Assembly: GCA_944548615.1 (NCBI GenBank)
Contig: OX155979.1
Span: forward strand, 15,033,597 to 15,097,596
Source of the DNA: Micropterix aruncella
Lineage: Eukaryota > Arthropoda > Insecta > Lepidoptera > Micropterigidae
Direction: 5' to 3'
Length of the DNA: 64,000 nucleotides
Below the pieces are notes generated by a model. The model was not told the DNA's origin. It saw only the letters and a list, made by a program, of their open reading frames with translations, and did not search any database. Shown piece after piece: positions 11,645-23,500 of the stretch. The translations under genes and the position numbers were made by a program. Position 1 is the stretch's first letter; each line of letters opens with the position of its first letter.

Positions 11645-12427
11645 ATGAGTGAGCAAATTGTGGATGATTACAGCACCGTGACAGTGAAGGTCGAAGAAAA
11701 CATCGCCATTAAAACGGAAGTCGTCGATCCTGATGAATCGGATTCGAATACTCTTTTGAGCGATTCAACAGCAGATACAAGATGGAATGTGGTCGAATGC
11801 CTCGACGTAGAGGTTCAAGTCATTAAGCCAGAGCCAATCGAAGATGGACCACGCGGAAGATGTGATATTGGTGATGGTGTATCTTGGGTCGCAAGTGTTA
11901 ATAAACCTTTTGCGTGTTCGGAGTGCGGCAGGGTGTTTTTTCGGAAGGATCATTTAAAGTCGCACATTGCCGCCGTTCACACACAACTAAAGGAATTTAT
12001 ATGTCGCGAATGTGACCGTTCATTTTCATCGAAGGCTAATTTACAAAAACACGTTACTGCGATTCACTTGAAGTTAAAGAATTTTGTATGTAGCGAATGC
12101 AATCAGGCTTTTACACAACAAGGGTCTTTGAAGAGACACCTGGACTCGGTTCACAGGAATTTGAAGAAATTTGTCTGTGGCGAATGTGGTCATGCATTTT
12201 CACAGCAGCGCAATTTAAAGGGGCACATTGACACCGTTCACAGACAGCTGAAGATGTTTTCGTGCGAGGAATGCGAACGGGCTTTCTCACGTCAAGGACA
12301 TTTGAAGGTGCATTTGGAAACAGTTCACAGAAAGATTAAGAGATTTCCATGTGCGGAATGCGAACGGGCTTATGCAGATAAAAGAAGTTTAACGACGCAC
12401 TTACTTTCTGCTCATCAGAAATTCTAG
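11645..12427 (+). CDS. Six-finger C2H2 zinc-finger protein
   Basis: An intronless 260-residue protein, probably nuclear and DNA-binding. Residues 1-85 are acidic and contain three sumoylation-type sites (VKVE at 14, IKTE at 22, IKPE at 60). Residues 91-257 hold six C2H2 fingers with exact 29-residue spacing. First cysteines are at 91, 120, 149, 178, 207 and 236, all C-X2-C-X12-H-X4-H. Linkers are not the usual TGEKP but an L/I-K-x-F type. The start ATG has a good context (GAAGATGA) below a GC-richer leader near 11530. The frame continues past the stop into a decayed seventh finger. Absence of introns fits a retrogene or a lineage-specific finger gene. The target and role cannot be told. Confidence 0.9.
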   Translation: MSEQIVDDYSTVTVKVEENIAIKTEVVDPDESDSNTLLSDSTADTRWNVVECLDVEVQVIKPEPIEDGPRGRCDIGDGVSWVASVNKPFACSECGRVFFRKDHLKSHIAAVHTQLKEFICRECDRSFSSKANLQKHVTAIHLKLKNFVCSECNQAFTQQGSLKRHLDSVHRNLKKFVCGECGHAFSQQRNLKGHIDTVHRQLKMFSCEECERAFSRQGHLKVHLETVHRKIKRFPCAECERAYADKRSLTTHLLSAHQKF

Positions 12428-12492
12428 AAATTGGTTTGCTTCTAATGTGAACGTGCATTTTCAGAGCAAAGCAAATTATCCGCACCTAACTT
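12428..12492 (+). pseudogene. Relic of a seventh zinc finger
   Basis: Directly after the stop of the six-finger gene and in the same frame, the bases read VCF-stop-CERAFSEQSKLS. The Cys-X2-Cys pair falls exactly 29 codons after that of finger six. The expected lysine is the TAG stop at 12425 and the expected glutamate is a TAA; each is one base from a sense codon. The histidines are lost through what looks like a one-base shift. Confidence 0.75.
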
Positions 12493-12668
12493 TTATCTAG
12501 GCGCCTCGTTGCTCACCGGTGACCTCGCAGCAGACCTGTTTTCAAAGTGAATTTGTACGTCAGAGAATGCGTTTTCTATAGGTTGGCAGTAAGAGGTGAC
12601 CGGAGCGGCGTTGTGGAACATTTCATTTAAGTGGTTCTTGCAAAAGAATTCCTGAATATTTGGACATA

Positions 12669-12906
12669 ACTTTGTTTGTTTGTTTGTCTATTTCTTCTAC
12701 TCTATTGTGAAATTTCACATTGGGCGGGTTTATATGTATATATGTGTGTAACATGTGTGTGTGTGTTTTTTTTTGCATTCACTCGACTGAATTGAAAATG
12801 CAATTCCGTTAATTTTATCCCGACGGAAAATGATGACCCAGCCAGGAATCGAACCCGGAACCGTACAGTGTAATATCAGGCCACCTAGCCACTATGCCAC
12901 CGGGCC
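12669..12906 (-). mobile_element. tRNA-derived SINE
   Basis: On the minus strand a tRNA-like head carries an A box (TGGCATAGTGGCTAGG, 12899-12884) and a B box (GGTTCGATTCC, 12855-12845). A body with CA repeats and a (CAAA)n tail at 12688-12669 follow. The boxes are intact pol III promoter elements. The long body and tail argue against a functional tRNA gene. The stretch from 12907 to 13356 holds nothing recognisable. Confidence 0.8.
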
Positions 12907-13356
12907 AAGACATAAGCACGAATCTTGACTAGCTACATTTCCGATCAGCAAAAAAAAACATTTCACTTTTCTTCTATAGCGTGAGAGGCATTTCAACAGA
13001 GTTTAAAATGAAGCTGACGAGTTTAAATTATAAGTGTGTGTTATATTTACTAATGGTAAACCCAAGCATGTACCTTCAGTCATACGGCCGTTGTACTTAA
13101 CGACTCAATCTGTCTGCGTTACCACAAGCTTGCTTAGCTAGGAGATATAGGCTAAATTTATTTTACTGGTTTGCGTTTGTGTAATAATTCGGTGTCACTC
13201 ATCTAGATTAGAAACTTAAGGTTTTTTTTCTTGAGCAATAAATATATAAATAAATAAAATGGGTTTCATATGTTGTTGTGGAATATAATATAAATTCTTG
13301 GTTTAATATGCTCATGTTAAATCATGATAAGACTATATGACACTCCCCAAAGAGGA

Positions 13357-13645
13357 GTACATTCTTGACCGTCAGTCCAAGTCCAATTTCCAAGCGATCT
13401 TGATAAATCCTATTCTTGGTTGTCCTTTGCTGCACCTTTTCCAGGACATAAATAGGGGTTCCAGCGAGGTTAGGTCCCCTATAAGCCTTAGAGATCTATA
13501 TAAACAGATCAACCTCTATTGACAGATGTTAGAAAGCCTTCCTTACCAGATAGAGTTGGCTCTTTTAGCGAGTGCAACTATGTGTTTTTCCCATTTAAGA
13601 TTCCAAGATCCTTTTGCTGCTTAACTGCTTCTAATTGGACGTTTG
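13357..13645 (-). pseudogene. CR1-like LINE fragment
   Basis: Minus-strand frames with several shifts match the region after the reverse transcriptase catalytic core of the intact element at 49545-52361: QQKDLGI, LKWEKH and RANSI, then the family's KVQ-type stretch. It is old and broken. Confidence 0.6.
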
Positions 13646-13674
13646 TCAGAGAATAATAAAAATAAGAAAATAAA

Positions 13675-14106
13675 ATACAAACAGAGCTGCCATGGAATTC
13701 ACCGACCGAAGTCGGGCCCATCATATAGTGTTATTACACTTCTGGAGGGTGAGCAGTGGATTCCGGACTAACGACCGGCTGTGGTAGGTTTAGGACAGCT
13801 GTCTTACCACATGTGAGCGTACACCTTACCACCCATTCACTCCCCCTTCGAAGCCATAGAATGAGATGCGGAAATCACGGTTTTAGATAATTTTTCTAAG
13901 ATGGAGTTGATTATTTTCCTGGAGAGACCAAGATCTTTAATAAGGTGAAACAGAGATTTAGCTGGCAGGACACGAGCGCCAACTTCCACCGCGTGAAGGT
14001 GAACAGTGAAGCCGTTCCTGGTGACGGCATTTGCGAGATCATGGTATTTATTTAATTTGTACTCATAGTCTTTTGGGATATTTGATTCCCATGGAACAGT
14101 TAATTC
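13675..14106 (-). pseudogene. RLE-type LINE, 3' end, copy 1
   Basis: The minus strand holds the end of a LINE ORF with a C-terminal restriction-like endonuclease, followed by the family's 3' UTR ending near GAGCTGCC. Visible are VPWESNIPK, a part of the family-specific HLHAVEVGAR stretch and RRGSEWVV. The 5' side stops abruptly near 14106, as expected of 5' truncation. Other copies: 18795-20160, 23600-24160, 29748-30298 and 63250-64000. Confidence 0.75.
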
Positions 14107-14419
14107 TTGTTATGTTGCTTCAGTTAATTAAGTTAGGATTGCTTTTCCCGATATAAAGCACTACACTTACCTCTGTTTGATCTCGTCAAGATACTGCTGA
14201 AGCTGTCTACTGCTTAGAATAGGATTGGCGAAAAATTTTGTCTCGTCAGCAAAGTAGTTGCTCTTTGACAGGATTGGGCTTTGAAGATCCGTGGACAAAA
14301 CTGGACCCAGCACTCACCCTTGGGGTACTCGATTAATACAGTAAAATATTCAGATTTACTATAGCCACCTACTTCCACTTGAAAGATCGGGCTAGTTAAT
14401 GTCTGCTATCTAACTTATA

Positions 14420-14545
14420 ATTTTCTCTCAAATTCGGAAGTGTAGAAGTTTATGCAGAAGTCGTCTTACAGGAACTCTGTCCAAGGCCTTTCCGAAGTCG
14501 AGATATTTGACTTCGGTCGGCATACCCCCCATCCCAGTTCTCAGT
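14420..14545 (-). pseudogene. CR1-like reverse transcriptase fragment
   Basis: A minus-strand frame includes YLDFGKALDRVPVRRLLHKL, the palm motif A region of CR1-like elements (the intact copy has YEKAFDRVPIKRLIHKL). Phe to Leu in KALD and the flanking losses show it is a relic. Confidence 0.65.
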
Positions 14546-14614
14546 TCAGCGGTTGAGACAAAGAAGTAAGGTGGTGATAGTGGAGCGTCTGGGAATGAAA
14601 CCGAGCTGCTCATT

Positions 14615-15262
14615 AGGGAGCTAACGGGCCCTTGCCAAATTGGCCACGAAGACCCATTTGTTCAGGGTTGGTCACACTCACGGGTCAACATCCATCCCGC
14701 GGCCTCCACGCATGAAGTGCGAGCCCGGGTAGGACTCTAGCCTTGGCTAGTTTCCCCTAGGAGTCAATTTTCTAGCGCTCCTGGACGGTCTGCGCACCGA
14801 GCGGCGTAGGCCAATCGATTGTGCATTCTGACTAGCAGTCGGGGGAGTCTGGAAGCAGTACTGTTTCCTATAGAGCGGGGATGGCTACTGACCTTACGGC
14901 GACTGCTCTTGAAACGACCATCGGCTATCCGATCCCGGGTGGAACATGCCGGGCAAAGAACGCCGTGGTCCGCGTTAGATTCGGTTTACACCGTTTCGTA
15001 AGGGAGAGGGCCGCGCGCGCAACCTCGAACTCGTAACCAGCCGAGAGACCGGAGTAATCTGGTCGCAATTGGAAGTAAGGGCGTGAGTGTAAGCCCGCTG
15101 GGTATCTTTCGGTTAAGGCGTTGGACTCTACGGGCATGTGGCTGAGCTTGACAGTGGACTGTTTTGTCCAAGTCTTCTGCGCTCACTTCACGGGAGATAG
15201 AACGACCAATCGTTAAAACTTCCTGAGGTGACGGGTTCGCCCGTTGTAGTTGACAGCTTTAT
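14615..15262 (+). repeat. GC-rich repeat 'family A', long copy
   Basis: One of at least ten copies of a GC-richer, non-coding repeat about 570-640 bases long. Landmarks in order: ACTCACGGGTCAACA, CTCCTGGACGGTCTGCG, GTTTCCTATAGAGCGG, a GGTTAAGGCGTTGG stretch that resembles the D-arm of serine/leucine tRNAs, AACTTCCTGAGGTGACGGG, and an end with GTTGTAGTTGACA. Frames inside copies are short and not shared, so it is not protein-coding. The class is unknown; it could be a tRNA-related SINE or part of a larger element. Confidence 0.7.
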
Positions 15263-15439
15263 TTGCTCATTTGGAACAATTTGATTTTGCAATATAAATT
15301 CGCTTAACAAGTAAATATATTAAAAAGAATAAAAAACAACTGCCATTACAGAAAGTGAAGTATTCTGCATTAAAATTATTTTAATTACATTTTTTAATAC
15401 ATTTTTTGTGGTTAATGTATTTACCCAATATAGATTATC

Positions 15440-16365
15440 ATTATTATTATTTATTCTAGACAGGCAGCTTTGCTGATAAGTCCAGATCAGATCTTGTAAA
15501 GCTAAACAATATTAACAATATAATATAAACAATATTAACAAGTGTTTAGGTACAAATCGAGTCTGTTTTTAAATTGATTGACAGAGCTTGCACTAATCAC
15601 TTCAAATGGTAATTGATTCCACATGTCCACCACTCTATTTGGCAGAACGTTCTTAAGAGGATTAGATTCTATCAACTTAGATAGATCTGATCAACTTCTT
15701 TGCAACGCACGACAATTTATTTAGTATCACTTATCTATTTTTCTTAATTAAATTTTATTAAATTACAACTATAAATGTATATATTTATTACATAGCTATA
15801 TTTTTTATAAAATTGGTATATTTATGTGTATATACAGGTGGTGGGTCCAAATAATTTATTTAAAAAAAAACACTTCATTTCTTAAAATTGCATAAAAATA
15901 TGCACATCCTAGAGACGGGCCAAATTATCGCCTAGTTAGATGTGCTATTGGCAGTAAAGGTCATGTAAGATGTGTTAAACCTCCCTATATTAATTATTAA
16001 ATAATTTATATAATTATTACAAGATTACATGACCTATGAATGAACTGTATACCTAATCCTATGTACCTAAATAAATAAATAAATAAATTTTAATTTTGTA
16101 CTGTTGAGTTTTTTGTTGTGGACTCGAAGATTTGTGTTGATGTTGAATTTGTAAATATTCTTCAGTGCAGGTACATCGTAATAATGTGTTAGAATTGTAT
16201 AGGTATGTCTCAATCAGGTCCCCTCTTTGTCTTCTTTGTTTGAGTGTAGTAATTCCAAGTAATTTCAAGCGATCTTCATAATTCCTATTCTTCAGGCCCG
16301 CTGGCATTTTGGTTGCCCTTCGCTGAACCTTTTCCAGGATATCTACATCTTTGCAAATACATGGA
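15440..16365 (-). pseudogene. CR1-like LINE 3' portion, split by another LINE
   Basis: The minus strand carries a CR1-like C-terminus (QRRQRGDLIETYL, then a WNQLPFEVISA-type end) and an ATT-repeat tail at its 3' end (15440). Its middle is interrupted at about 15668-16085 by a plus-strand jockey-like 3' end. The homologous copy at 53800-55335 is split at a different point. Confidence 0.7.
15668..16085 (+). mobile_element. Jockey-like LINE 3' end
   Basis: The last codons of a LINE ORF (DQLLCNARQFI, stop near 15724), a 3' UTR with GTGGTGGGTCC and an (AAAT)n tail ending near 16085. It is nearly identical to the 3' end split across 20411-20895 and 27183-27541. It therefore shows what that copy looked like before the P element entered it. 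Confidence 0.75.
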
Positions 16366-17280
16366 TACAACCTTTGCAAATACAACTTTTTCCAGGATAT
16401 CTACATCTACAGATACATGTATATTTCCGTAATGTACTTAATCAGACCTTTCATTAACCGTGTATCTGTATACATTACACGATGTATTTATGTTAATTTA
16501 TTCACATTTAGACAACTACTTACTTGACATTTAGACAGTTAAGGTATCCTATAAAATATAAATCGATTAAAGCGTTTAGAAGTTATGGTAGAACAAAAAA
16601 TCAGGGTTTCATCATTAATACATACCGGATTTTTCCAAGTACAATTGCGTAGTTTTATAATTTTCCAAAATGTGAGAATGGAATAAATTCTACTATATTT
16701 TGAGACAATAATTTAAAAAAATATTTTGTGTAGCGTAATAATTAAACACTTTATATAAATTATTTTGCTAAATTAATATTCCAAATATTTGTCTTGTTAA
16801 TATTTATAAATATTTGTCGTTAATAGGCCTACTGGATCTATTCCTGACGGCCGCGAAGAGGAAGAACGAAAAAGTAAACTGTCAAATGATGAATGTCAAT
16901 ACGCACCACATAAAACGACGATTTACATTAAAGACGCTGCTTTCTCCTTATATAAGAGCAAGGGGTCGCGGCACGTACCCTATGACACGCGGGAGGACAA
17001 AACGATTTTAACAATTCGACGCACTTATAAATCGGTTCAAGCGTTTAGAAGTTATGGTATAATAAAGAAACGGAAAACATACATAGATGAATCCTGAACA
17101 AAAACCACTGCTTTTTTGGGGCAGTCTTGTAAAAAGAGAGTATATATCAATCCAGTTGAGCAGTATTTCGCATATACGAAAATGGTCCAGCCTTAGCACC
17201 CCAAATAGGTATATATGCATATAAAATTAAAATAAAAAAGGCTGCAAAGTCATATATCTATAGTTTATTAAGTGCTAAGT
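16366..17280. other. No gene seen
   Basis: AT-rich sequence with two related short stretches (GTTTAGAAGTTATGGTA near 16576 and 17040) and a TATATAAG word near 16950. Nothing supports a gene. Confidence 0.5.
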
Positions 17281-17507
17281 TCATCCGTCGGGCCGCCAGG
17301 TGACGGAGCCCATCTTTCGATTGATTTCGTCGAGGATAAGGGCGGCCCTGGCGAGTTGTGCCGGCCCTAGAGGTGGCGAGGGTCGCTGGCTCGCCGCAGA
17401 CTGGTCTCTGTTGTTGTTGTTGGCTGTCGAATTGGCCGTTGCGGCGCGAGGCGATGCAGACGTTCCCGCGCGACGCAACGCTCGACGTCTACGAGCCCTC
17501 GACGCCG
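17281..17507 (-). CDS. C16orf87 homologue, coding exon 4 (terminal)
   Basis: The acceptor TTTTTGTTGCAG ends at 17508 (minus strand). The exon completes a split alanine codon and encodes about 75 residues, with a poly-Arg stretch, an Asn run, a Pro-rich part and the conserved DEINRK block. Stop TGA at 17283-17281. The GC-rich plus-strand frame here is a shadow. Confidence 0.85.
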
Positions 17508-20500
17508 CTGCAACAAAAATAAAACCCGTTATAAATCTAGAAGTGTCACCGAAGACTTAAAATTGAAAGAAAACGTGACTGCAATAGAATAGAGGACAAA
17601 CTTTCTATTGTTCCTCATTCGGAGAGCTTTTCACCATATTAGAGGAACAGACCTACAAGCTGGTATTTCATGCATGAGTCTTTAAACAGACGATACAAAA
17701 ATAGAACAACTAGAGATGTCGACTACAGCGGGCGAGCCCGTCACCTCAGGAAGTTTTAACGATTAGTCGTTCTATCTCCCTGGAGTGAGCGCAGAAGACT
17801 TAGGACAAAAACAGTCCACCGTCTAGCTCCGCCACAAACCCGTAAGAGGCCAAAGCCTTAACTGCGAGATAGCCAAGAGTGTTACCCAGCGGGCTTACAC
17901 TCACGCCCTTACTTCCAATTGTGACCAGATTACTCCAGTCTCTCGATTGGTTACGAGTTTGAGGTCGCTTGCGCGTTCCTCTCCCTCTCCAGAGTGCACA
18001 ATCGATTGGCTTACGCCGCACGGTGCGCAGACCGTCCAGGAGCGCCAGAGGTTTGATTTTCAGGAGAAACTGACCAAGGCCAGAGTTCTACCCAGGTTCG
18101 CACCTCGTGCGTGGAGCCAACCGACCCTGAACAGAATAGGTCTTCGTGGCCAACCCAGTATGGGCCCATTAGCTCCCACTCTGACTAACAGTTGGAGGAG
18201 TCTGGAAGCAGTACTGTTTCCTATAGAGCGGAGGTGGTTGCAGACCTTACGGCGACTGCTCTTGAAACGACCATCGGCCGGGCAAAGGACGCTGTGGTCT
18301 GCGATAAATTCGGTATATACTGTTTCACCGCTTCGTAAGGGAGAGGACCGCGCAAGCGACCTCGAACTCGTAACCAATCGAGAGACCGTAGTAATCTGGT
18401 CACAATTGGAAGTAAGGGCGTGAGTGTCGGCCCGCCAGGTAACATTCCTGGCTATCTCGCGGTTAAGGCGTTGGCCTCTTACGGGCTTGTGACGTAGCTT
18501 GATGGTGGACTGTTTCATCCCCAAGTCTTCTACGCTCACTCCAGGGAGATAGAACGACTAATCGTTAAAACTTCCTGAGGTGACGGGCTCGCCCGCTGCA
18601 GTCGACAACCCAAGTTGACTTTGGAATAATCATATATAGGCTATGTTTCAACAATCTGTTAACGTATTACTGATATAAAAAGAATTGGAATGAATTGCTT
18701 ACCGGTTTCCTTAAGAGTATTCCGTTCGTCTGAGCCGAGGGAAGTGGACCGTTTCTTGCTAGTCTAGAATGAATAAAAAAAGAATTACGTCAATATCAAT
18801 AAATAAAATAAAATACAAACGGAGCTGCACTGGAATTCACCGACCGAAGTCGGCCCGACTTCATATAGTATTATTACACTTCTGGGGGGTGAGCAGTGGA
18901 TTCCAGACTAACGACCGGCTGTGGTAGGTTTAGGACAGCTGTCTTGCTACATAAAACAGGTATTTATGTCATTGATATAAAATGTAAATAGGAGGGGTCC
19001 TAAAAGGCTACCCTGTGGCACACCCAAGGATATACTTGTCCTGTCGGACTTAAATCCTCCAAAAACCACACGCTGGCAACGTTTATGTATGTACGATGCA
19101 AACCAACGTAGTTAATCACCGTGAATTCCAACGCCACTTAATTTTAAGATATGATTAGTATGGTCCACCTTGTCAAAAGCTTTGCTGAAGTCAGTATAAA
19201 TAGCATCCACTTGATTGCGTTTACTCATTTGAAGCGACAGGAAACTCGTAAACAAAGTAAGATTAGATACCGTAGACCTGCCAGATCTAAATCCATGCTG
19301 TTGGGGTATAATACAAAGAGTAGTTGCCGCATATAATTGATCGTAAACTATTTTTTCAAATAGCTTACTGATGATGGAGAGTTTGGAAACAGGACGATAG
19401 TTAGTAACATCAATTTTCGAACCTGATTTGTATACCGGTGTAACAAAAGCTTGCTTCCACTCGTCGGGAAAGGTGCCATAACAAACCGACCTCTTGAAAA
19501 GTAAGGAAAGCGGCAAGGCCAAAGTATGACCGCAGCGAAATATAAACAAAGGTGGAATACCGTCTGGTCCAGCACTTTTCCACGCATTCGCGAGATCATG
19601 GTATTCATTTAATTTGTACTCGTGGTCTTTTGGGATATTTGATTCCCATGGAACAGTTAATTCTACAATAATGGCCATCTTCCGAGATAGAGAGTACAGA
19701 GTTATATCTGGACGCAGGGCTGTGTATCCGAGACTTTCAGGGAATTTATACTGCTTAGAGACCGAATCGACCTCCAGAATCCAATCTGAAGCTTTCCCGA
19801 TTATTGAGAAAGGTTTTGTAGGTAAATGTTTTTTGCCTTTAGAGCCATCCCATACAAACTGTTTCGGGGGTTTGGAGGATATTGTCAAACACTTGTTGGC
19901 ACGAGCCACTGAGAGGCTAATTACCTCGCGAATTACAGCAAGGACTTTGTGGTGGCGGTAAGTGTACCGTCCTTGATATAAGGCTACCTTGCAGCCAGCT
20001 TGAATATGTCTAGCTGTACAAGGGGTATTGCTACAAAGAGGACATGAACTATCCTCGGCATAGCTCCAACGAGCGAGGTTACTGGGGTCTGGAAGTATCT
20101 GCTGAAAGGCATTTAAATAAAAATTTTGCATCTCTGGCGTCCAGTCATACAACATTACTTTCCAGTGTATTGGAGGAGGAATGCAAAAGTCTAATCAAAT
20201 TACTATTCAAGTAATTGCCATTCTATAAACGAAATTTAGTTCTAAAATTTTGTTAGGTCTAAAATTTAGGTCTAAAATTTGTATTTGTCTCTATTATCTA
20301 AGCAGTTTTGCAATTTTAATGGGAGTCAGTTAACCCTTCAAGCCCCGCGACTTCTATATCGAAGTCAACTGAACGCACCCAGGAAAAGTGATTTGATTGG
20401 GTTTTTCGTGTCATTCCATAAGAATGGTATACATGGCCTTGTGTCAGGAGTCGCGGCATGGGGCGCTACTACTAATGATAATCTGGATAGATTGACAAAA

Positions 20501-23500
20501 GCGCAGAAATTATTATTGAGAGTAATTCACAGGAAAAACCGGCGTCATCCATCTGCCTTGTTATTTTCCCAATCCCATCAGCTAAACAGTTATTCATTAA
20601 GCAAGCGCTTCTTGCATTCTACAAATCTAGAGATGACCACGCCCGAACTCAAAACAATCTGAACACAAGAATGTCCGCGAGTATCAATTATATAATTCCG
20701 TCAGTCAGGACAACATTTGCCCAGAGACATATATTCTACATAGCCCCAAAATTATATAATTCCCTTAGTGAAGACATGAAAAATTATCCTAACATAAAAA
20801 TATTTAAAGCAAACCTTAATAGATGGCTACTTAACAAGGGATATGTAAAATCTGATCAACTTCTTTGCAACGCACGACAATTTATTTAGTATCACCATTG
20901 ATTTTATAGTGTAATAGATAACGCCATTCCATACTGCAAAATGGAAGTCGCAATTTAATACAAAAAACGGCAGGTAGATGGCCATCGTAGTTTTCAAACT
21001 CGATTTAATGCGCTTCCATCTTCAATAAATCAATATTTGGCCGATAGATGGCATTCAAACACATTATCGGACGCGTTCGTAAGCCGCGGCTTACGAACGT
21101 ATGCACAGTCGTCCGCGACTGACGTCCGATAATGTGCACGGCTCAATAGAAATTCAACAGATACCTATTCAGTCGCGCCCATAAGCCGCGGCTGACGGAC
21201 GCGTCCGATAGTGTTTGCCCCTTGATGAGATTGAATGAGCGCGTGCCGGCAGTCCGATACGCAAATCTATATTGCTAGAGATGTGTCTATTGTAGTTATC
21301 GATATAGTCAGTATCGTTTGCACAATAACAGATATTTTGGAAAAAGTAATGAAACTACATGTAGAACTAAAAATCTTTATATAAGTATTGATTATACTAA
21401 CCCTGATATACCATGACAATATGCATCTACTAACATGGAAAAGCCAATACTTAACGCCAACTTCACTTTTTAACATAGATACTGGTACATTAATTTCGAC
21501 AAAATAGTATCGATATATAACAAAACCGAAACTTTATAATTATTAATGTACGACTTATTGAAACAAAGAAACGTTGAAACTATACTTTTCCTTTATCGAA
21601 TAATCGCATTATTGATTAATTTTATAGCATTTATTAGCTATACTGGCTATTTTATTGTTTTTGTACTCGAACGTAGGTGATAAGCATTACGTTTCGTTGC
21701 GTTTGGGCGATAATATAGCAGACGTATCACGTACGTTCGTATGGGTAGGACGGTAAAAGCTCATCCTGTAAAAGAAATGGTTATACCAATAATTTAATCT
21801 CTGACAATGAGGTCGTTGGTGTAATGGTTTTAGTAATTAGAAAGAGCGCATAAAAACACAATTTTCATGCTTAAAATGTAACCTCTTAGAAAGTCGTAGG
21901 TGCACGGAATTGCGTTTGCAAAAGCATTTTTTTTTAAAACACTGCTTCACATTTCAAAATTATGGAAGGAGATCACTTTAAAAATGATGTATGTGTAAGG
22001 GTTTTAATTTTTTTATTGTATTTTAAGATTTTGGCCGTTTTAATAGTCTCTTTTATTTGGCTGCGACCTTTACTCGTCTCAGAATTACGAATATATAATA
22101 ATATGTTTTCCTATGAGCATGTTAAGTCAAAACTTTCGTCAGCCTGCTATGCTCTATTACGCATCAGAAATTGTTTGGAGAGAACTGAAGTAATATCGGC
22201 CTATTACGCGCTAGTTGAGTCACACCTGCGCTATGGTATTCTTTTATGGGGTAATGCAGCACACATCAGCAGTGTATTCACTCTCCAGAAAAGAGCCATA
22301 CGTGCGATAGTAGGTATTGGTCCACGGCAGTCATGTCGTGAACACTTCCAAAAACTAGGGATATTGACCGTATATGCGATTTTTGCTCAAGAAGCTCTTT
22401 GCAAATTCTATTGCAATAAGAGCTCGGCCATATCCCACGAGGAAGTACATCGGCATGACGCCAGGAATAAAACCCTGTATCTCCAACCGTTCGTAGCACG
22501 TACTGCCAAGTTCCAGGCGACTAGTCGATACTTAGGCCTCAAACTTTTCAATAAATTGCCCGAAAGATTAAAAGAAATTAAAAACATCGATATTTTCAAG
22601 AGATCCATCCGAGTCTATCTGCTTAAAATCAACATGTATGCCCATAACGACTTCTTAAAATATTTTGAAAATACATAGCATCGTATCTACCCATTTAATC
22701 TAATACATATTATTTACCGTTAATTGTTTTGTTGTAAACTGTTATCATATAGTCTATGTTTTCGTAAATTGGTAAGTTTAAAACTATATATTGTATATCA
22801 TCTCTTGTCTAAATTGAGTAACTAATTTAAGATTAATTACTGTCATTCCTACACAATTGTATGGTTGTATTGGAAATAAATACCTTTTACTTGACTTTAC
22901 TTTTTACTTATAAAATATTTATTACTTTTCTTACTAATTTGGAAAACGATAATTTCGAAAAATTGGTAAAAGTTGACGGTGTTACTCGTATACGGGCATA
23001 TTTTTCAATTGATGACTGTACATCAAAGTAAACAAGATTTATTTTACTTTTTATCCGAAAATACATGATTTTAATATTATGAGGTTTTGCTATAATTATT
23101 ATTATTAGATGCTACTCTAGAGATTTTATTGATATTACTTGCTGCTGTACTTATTATTAATATTTTTGTATACAAAAAACGACTTGAAAATTCTTTATCA
23201 CATTTTTCATTTAAGCATTGGATATCGAGGAAAAGCGATTTTACGTTCAAAATTTCAGTATTCAGATCTTTACTCAGTAACGACCGCCCGCATTTAAAAA
23301 AGTTGTATATGACTTTCACTCATTTGTGTTTGACTTCAGTTCAGTTTTTTTTGTAAATTCCCCTTTTAAAATTTTAAATACTTTAATTATGTTTATAAAT
23401 AATTATTTACGTTGAACTATTTAAAAAAAATAGGTGTAAACATTTATTCACAATTTTCCAATATTTTACAAATAACTAAGTGTGAATGTGCTCTGCTTGT

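Noticed and set aside
12845..12906. Functional tRNA gene on the minus strand
   Set aside because: A and B boxes are good, but the sequence continues into a SINE body with a (CAAA)n tail and the acceptor stem is not closed.
17300..17560. GC-rich plus-strand frame
   Set aside because: Antisense shadow of the terminal exon of the C16orf87 homologue, which has a matching splice phase and family motif.
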